Assembly: GCA_030278955.1 (NCBI GenBank)
Contig: JAOANR010000006.1
Coordinates: forward strand, 7,773,915 to 7,837,914
Source of the DNA: Hygrophila difformis
Lineage: Eukaryota > Streptophyta > Magnoliopsida > Lamiales > Acanthaceae
DNA length: 64,000 nucleotides
Direction: 5' to 3'
The notes under the pieces are model-generated. The model ran no database searches, was not told the origin of the DNA, and saw only the letters and a program-made list of their open reading frames with translations. Positions within the stretch are counted from its first letter, which is position 1. Every line of letters starts with the position of its first letter. The position numbers and the translations under genes were made by a program. Below, one piece after another: positions 60,196 through 64,000 of this stretch.

Positions 60196-60820
60196 AACCT
60201 TTGAATGTTCATTTCACTTGTTTTAGTAGTGATAAAATTCCGGTTATCAGTTATCACTCATCATTTATCAATATATATGATTTTTACTATTCATCCAAAT
60301 AGGTAACAGTGTCGAGTCAACTAATACTATATATGGAAGAAGGCAAATTTGTGTTTTGGAAGGACATTTGAGTCAAAACTTGGAAACGCCGAGGTTTTGC
60401 TCGAGGAGCAATGAGGAAATGTCAAACCCAACTCTCATATCACCCTTTAACAGATGGAGTTACATACTTACATGCATGTTGCCACGGAAACTATCCTGCT
60501 GTATAGGATCATGGAGAAACCGGTTTTTCTGCTGTCTGTGTTGGGGCTCAGGAAGACTGCAGTCCATCGATTTATTCACCAGGGAATACAGAATGCACCT
60601 TTTGGTGCCATGGTGAGAGAGGTTCAAGGTGAGGTTGGGGAAGAGAGAATATTATTTATTGCATTGACAAAATTGTTGGTAAGTATTTTATTGATGGTTT
60701 TTTCCGAACAAATAAATAAACCGTATTCACAAATATCTGTCCAATTTAAATATCCTTTACAACAAATGAACAAAACGTGGGATGGAGGGCTGCACTTTCT
60801 GAAGCTGAGATTGCAACAGA
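60196..60820. other. Spacer between the LINE and the CHUP1-like gene
   Basis: Probably includes the 3' UTR of the CHUP1-like gene on the minus strand. It also contains a plus-strand exon-like frame (60454-60678) described separately. Confidence 0.5.
60454..60678 (+). other. Exon-like open frame, function unknown
   Basis: A TTTAACAG acceptor pattern precedes ATG at 60454, and the frame runs exactly 75 codons to a strong donor TTG/GTAAGT. The peptide includes ILLYRIMEKPVFLLSVLGLR and FGAMVREVQGEVGEERI. Both ends fall on codon boundaries. It lies convergent with the CHUP1-like gene. I do not recognise it; it may be an orphaned exon of the array gene, or chance. Confidence 0.35.
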
Positions 60821-63800
60821 TTAGCTGCAAGATGATGAGGAGGAGGAACAGGAGGAGGCAGACCTGGAAATGAATTTGTGAGGATGTGGGTTTTGGCATG
60901 ACTGAGCTTTGTCTCTCAGCTCTTGAAAGGCTCTCATCGTGTCCACATCAAAACCGCCGGCAAACTGAAAATGAAATGAAATGAGAAGAGTATATGGAAA
61001 AGCCGTAACATACAAAAACCAGGAGAAAGATGGTTATTTTTGTTCACCTGGTGTACGCGGAAGGCAAACTTGACAGCCTGGACAATGAGTTCTTCTTCTT
61101 CAGGGCTGCTGCCACCTACTATTCCAAGCTCTGCCGATACTCTCCTCATGTACTTCATGGCCAATTTAACCGATGCCAGCTTGATCTGCATGGCAATATT
61201 TATCGTTAATCAGTTTACTAAATTTGATCAGCTCAAGTAACTTGAAAAACTGGACTCGACTTCAATTAAATTGAGTACAAGTTTTTAACTTTTGGAATTT
61301 GCATGATAATATACTTTTTGTGCAAAAGTTGTCAAATTTTGAGTTGAGAGAATTCAAGGTCGGCTACACTTCAGCTCGACTCGACTCAAGCTACTCTGAG
61401 TAACTCGAGCACGTGCCTTTTTCGGCTGAGTTCAAACTTGAACTCTCAACCCTAGATCTAGATGTGGTAAGATGCTGGCAGTATATGATATGGAGTGCAA
61501 ATCTGAAAACTTAGAATTGAAATTCTTCTTATCATTCATGGTTTGTGCAAATCTAAAGTAATGCCGTGAAGATGTAAATGCACACAAAAAATAATGTGGG
61601 AAAAAGGCTATGTGAAAATCTGTAGCTAGGGACGGCCTAGGAGGAAGAAAGGGAGAATCAGAATCCAAGGCTGAAAAGCAGCATTAAAAATTAGTCAGAT
61701 GCAGACAAGCACTACACTTTGGAGATCGGAGAGTTCACATGTGTGCTTGCAGAAGACATGGAAAATATAGATTGGGGCCAAATATATATACTCTTCTGTC
61801 ATGTACCCACTTGTTTCCACATTAGTCTCATTATTATTGCATTGCTCACCTGAAGAACAAGAAGGCACAACTGCCCACTGAATTCGTAACTAAAAAAACT
61901 AAGATTCCATTTTATATTGTTTGTAGAGATGAATTGAATGTTTGGTAAACCTACAGATTTTTCGTACTTTAGGACTAACTGAAGCCACATTGCAAACCCT
62001 GATCTCATCTTATTGTCAAAGCCGACAGTGCAGCACTTATGGCAGTTGTTTAAACTAAGATTTTAACAAATTTTTAAAGAATTTAAACAACCGCTAGGAA
62101 TACTTCACGCTATTGCTAGCCATCCAAATCTTACAATGCGTGGCTAGATTTGGACACATTATTACCAGCTGGAGAGAGATCCTTCATATGTAAAAGAATT
62201 ACTGAATTACCTGACTAACGTAACCAGTGTCCTGCATCCAATCCATTGGAATTTGATACACCTTATATCGCTTAGAAGCAGATTCTCTCATTCTTGACAA
62301 GTTATAAACACCGTGCTCCAATCTGCCACAACAATTCAAGAATACGATTATTCTTCTGCACAGGAATACCATCATATCACAATAGAAGATAAACACAGTG
62401 TAGAATAATACTCCATAATCCTTACTTTTCAAACAGGGACTGCATTTTCTTGAGAGCATGCCCACAGGGCTGTCTAGGATCATCCCGAAATAGGGAGACT
62501 TCAGATTCCAGCTTCTTCAGATCCACATACCCAAATGCAGCTTCTCGCAATGCATCCGCTTTCTGCTCTGGCCAATCGAAATGCTTCAACACCGCCCTCT
62601 CATCAACCTAATTAATTAGCACACGCACATATATTGATAAATGCTTACACCGTTGGATCCAATTATCACCGTTGGATCCAATTATCAACTGGAACACAAG
62701 TCAAATATGTTACCAGGAAGGAGAGTTCATCATCAAGCCATTTCACAAACGGGACAACATCTTCTATATCCGAGAATGCAGCCCCTTCCACTTCTTTAAT
62801 CAAGAACCTGATGAAGTCACCCTGGGTTTCCACGTCTGTCTTAATCTGCAATTTCATATATGAAATAATTGAATAATCATTAAATTGGCCAGTCGGGAAT
62901 GAAAACAACAATTTCAAAAGTGGCAATCAATCGTCTTAAAAACGCCCACATGGTTACATTCAATTTTGTTCAACTTCCTGGATTGCCATTTGGGAATCTT
63001 TTCATATCTAAATCTTGTTTCTATCTTTTAATCGATCAAACATTGCAAGATAACGTAAAGTGTACCAGAAAAAGACAGCATGGTTGCGTCAATGTCATCG
63101 ACAGATTGGCACAAGGACAGTAGCGAGAATTAGTACTACAGTCCACACGCTGTAACTAAAAATGGAAACAAATTACTTACCGCAAGTAAATGTGAAGAAC
63201 GGTTCTCAATTTCCCCGATCATATCCTTCGTCGTCACTCCCGCCGCCGCGGCGTCGGAGGCGCCGCCTCCGCCGGAATCGCGCCTGGAATTACAATCTCG
63301 CCGCATTAGCGAATGGTAAAACTCAACCACCTCCGGAACTCGCCGGACTTTCGCGGCCGCCGGCTTCGGCTTCAACCCCTTGGGTGGAGGTGGCGGAGGA
63401 GGCGGCGCGACCGCCTTTGAATGAGGAGGAGGAGGGGGCGGCGGCGGCGGTACTGCAGCTGCACACTTCAACGGCGGCGGCGGCGGAGGAAGCGGAACGT
63501 TGGAAATCTCGGCCAATGCACGCTCCGCTGAATCGGTTAAGGAACCGTAAGCCGGAGACGAAACGGAACACGACAACGATGAAGCCGACGACGACAGAAG
63601 CGACGCCAATGGCCGAGGCGGCGGTTTAGGAACTCGTGGAGCACGGGATCTTATCGCAATCAACGCATCAGAACTTTCTGGAATGTCGTCGGAATTGCGC
63701 GGCGAAGGATTGCTAGGCCTTTCAGCCGGATTGAATTGATCCTCTTTCTTCACCTGATCAATGAATTCAGTATTCCTGAATTGAACGTGATTGTTTATTC

Positions 63801-64000
63801 CAGTCTCGTTTAGTGTCTGGCATTTCCGCAGACACCTGGGGGCAAAATTAGATTTGTAATTATTCGTCACATCGACGAGTTTAGGCACGGCCGATGAGGA
63901 CGACGAAGAAGCTTCCTCTTCGGCGGCAACAGCTTTTTTAATTTCCATCAATTCGGCCTGCATGTATTTGATCTTGTCCTCGTACTTGTTGTTCTGTTTC
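60821..64000 (-). CDS. CHUP1-like: CHUP1/IPGA1-like protein, 3' six exons (5' end outside the window)
   Basis: Exons on the minus strand: 64000-63181 (open at the edge), 62845-62714, 62607-62426, 62322-62211, 61185-61048 and 60964-60821 with the stop codon. All introns are GT/AG and phases join without a break. The visible protein starts inside a Lys/Glu-rich coiled coil, then has a Ser-rich linker, several runs of 7-9 prolines, a basic region (VRRVPEVVEFYHSLMRRD) and the conserved CHUP1 C-terminal domain: MIGEIENRSSHLLA, IKTDVETQGDFIRFLIKEVE, DIEDVVPFVKWLDDELSFL, LEHGVYNLSRMRESASKRYK, PMDWMQDTGYVSQ, IKLASVKLAMKYMRRVSAEL, and FAGGFDVDTMRAFQELRDKA. CHUP1 binds actin and profilin and anchors chloroplasts; the closer relative IPGA1 acts on microtubules in cell-expansion anisotropy. 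The C-terminus looks more like the IPGA1 type, so chloroplast targeting should not be assumed. Confidence 0.93.

Noticed and set aside
63162..63629. Plus-strand frame of 155 codons across the CHUP1-like proline region
   Set aside because: It is antisense to the proline codons; homology, splice sites and phase all support the minus-strand gene.

Overview
This is plant nuclear DNA, AT-rich and full of transposons. It is almost certainly from a eudicot; I cannot name the family or species from sequence alone. The evidence is a plant-only transcription factor set (ALOG, Dof), a DUF538 gene, a CHUP1-like gene with canonical GT/AG introns, Stowaway, Tourist and CACTA elements, a Helitron and complete Ty1/copia retrotransposons.

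Host genes. I support four: an ALOG/LSH-type nuclear factor (3033-3596, minus), a Dof1.5/COG1-type zinc-finger factor (14665-15156, plus), a DUF538 protein (17283-17699, plus) and the 3' six exons of a CHUP1/IPGA1-like actin-associated protein that runs off the right edge (60821-64000, minus). The 4.7-14.6 kb and 15.2-17.2 kb spacers hold nested MITEs, SINE-like tRNA-derived sequence, a 1.2 kb non-autonomous CACTA element (9142-10344) and a Tourist-type MITE (12179-12640).

From about 17.93 kb, just 3' of the DUF538 gene, to about 59.6 kb lies a tandemly duplicated locus. Segment A occurs three times: A1 17935-26277, A2 29951-33613, and A3 in three pieces at about 34560-34761, 41505-43910 and 54071-55330. 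Segment B occurs twice: B1 27548-29950 and B2 55635-59600. Each A copy starts with a recognisable TATA-box promoter block, and the units carry short exon-like blocks with good splice sites but no intact long reading frame. I read them as copies of a multi-exon gene of unknown family, now degenerate or non-coding.

The array is loaded with insertions. A1 contains a 3.9 kb Helitron (18095-21987) with a PIF1-like helicase pseudogene; its empty site survives in A2. A1 also carries a Tourist MITE and a Stowaway MITE that A2 lacks. A truncated antisense copia gag plus LTR sits between A1 and B1. A3 is split by a Tork/Tnt1-like copia element (34762-41504, LTRs differing by one visible indel, two in-frame stops in pol) and by a complete Sirevirus-type copia element (43911-54070, LTRs that look identical, intact 1667-codon gag-pol and an envelope-like ORF). 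A 5'-truncated LINE with a 22-bp target-site duplication lies between the array and the CHUP1-like gene.

The host genes do not form a pathway; they are ordinary neighbours. The most interesting material is the promoter-bearing tandem array, which also works as an insertion-history recorder, and the Sirevirus, whose envelope-like ORF is preceded by a strong candidate splice acceptor.
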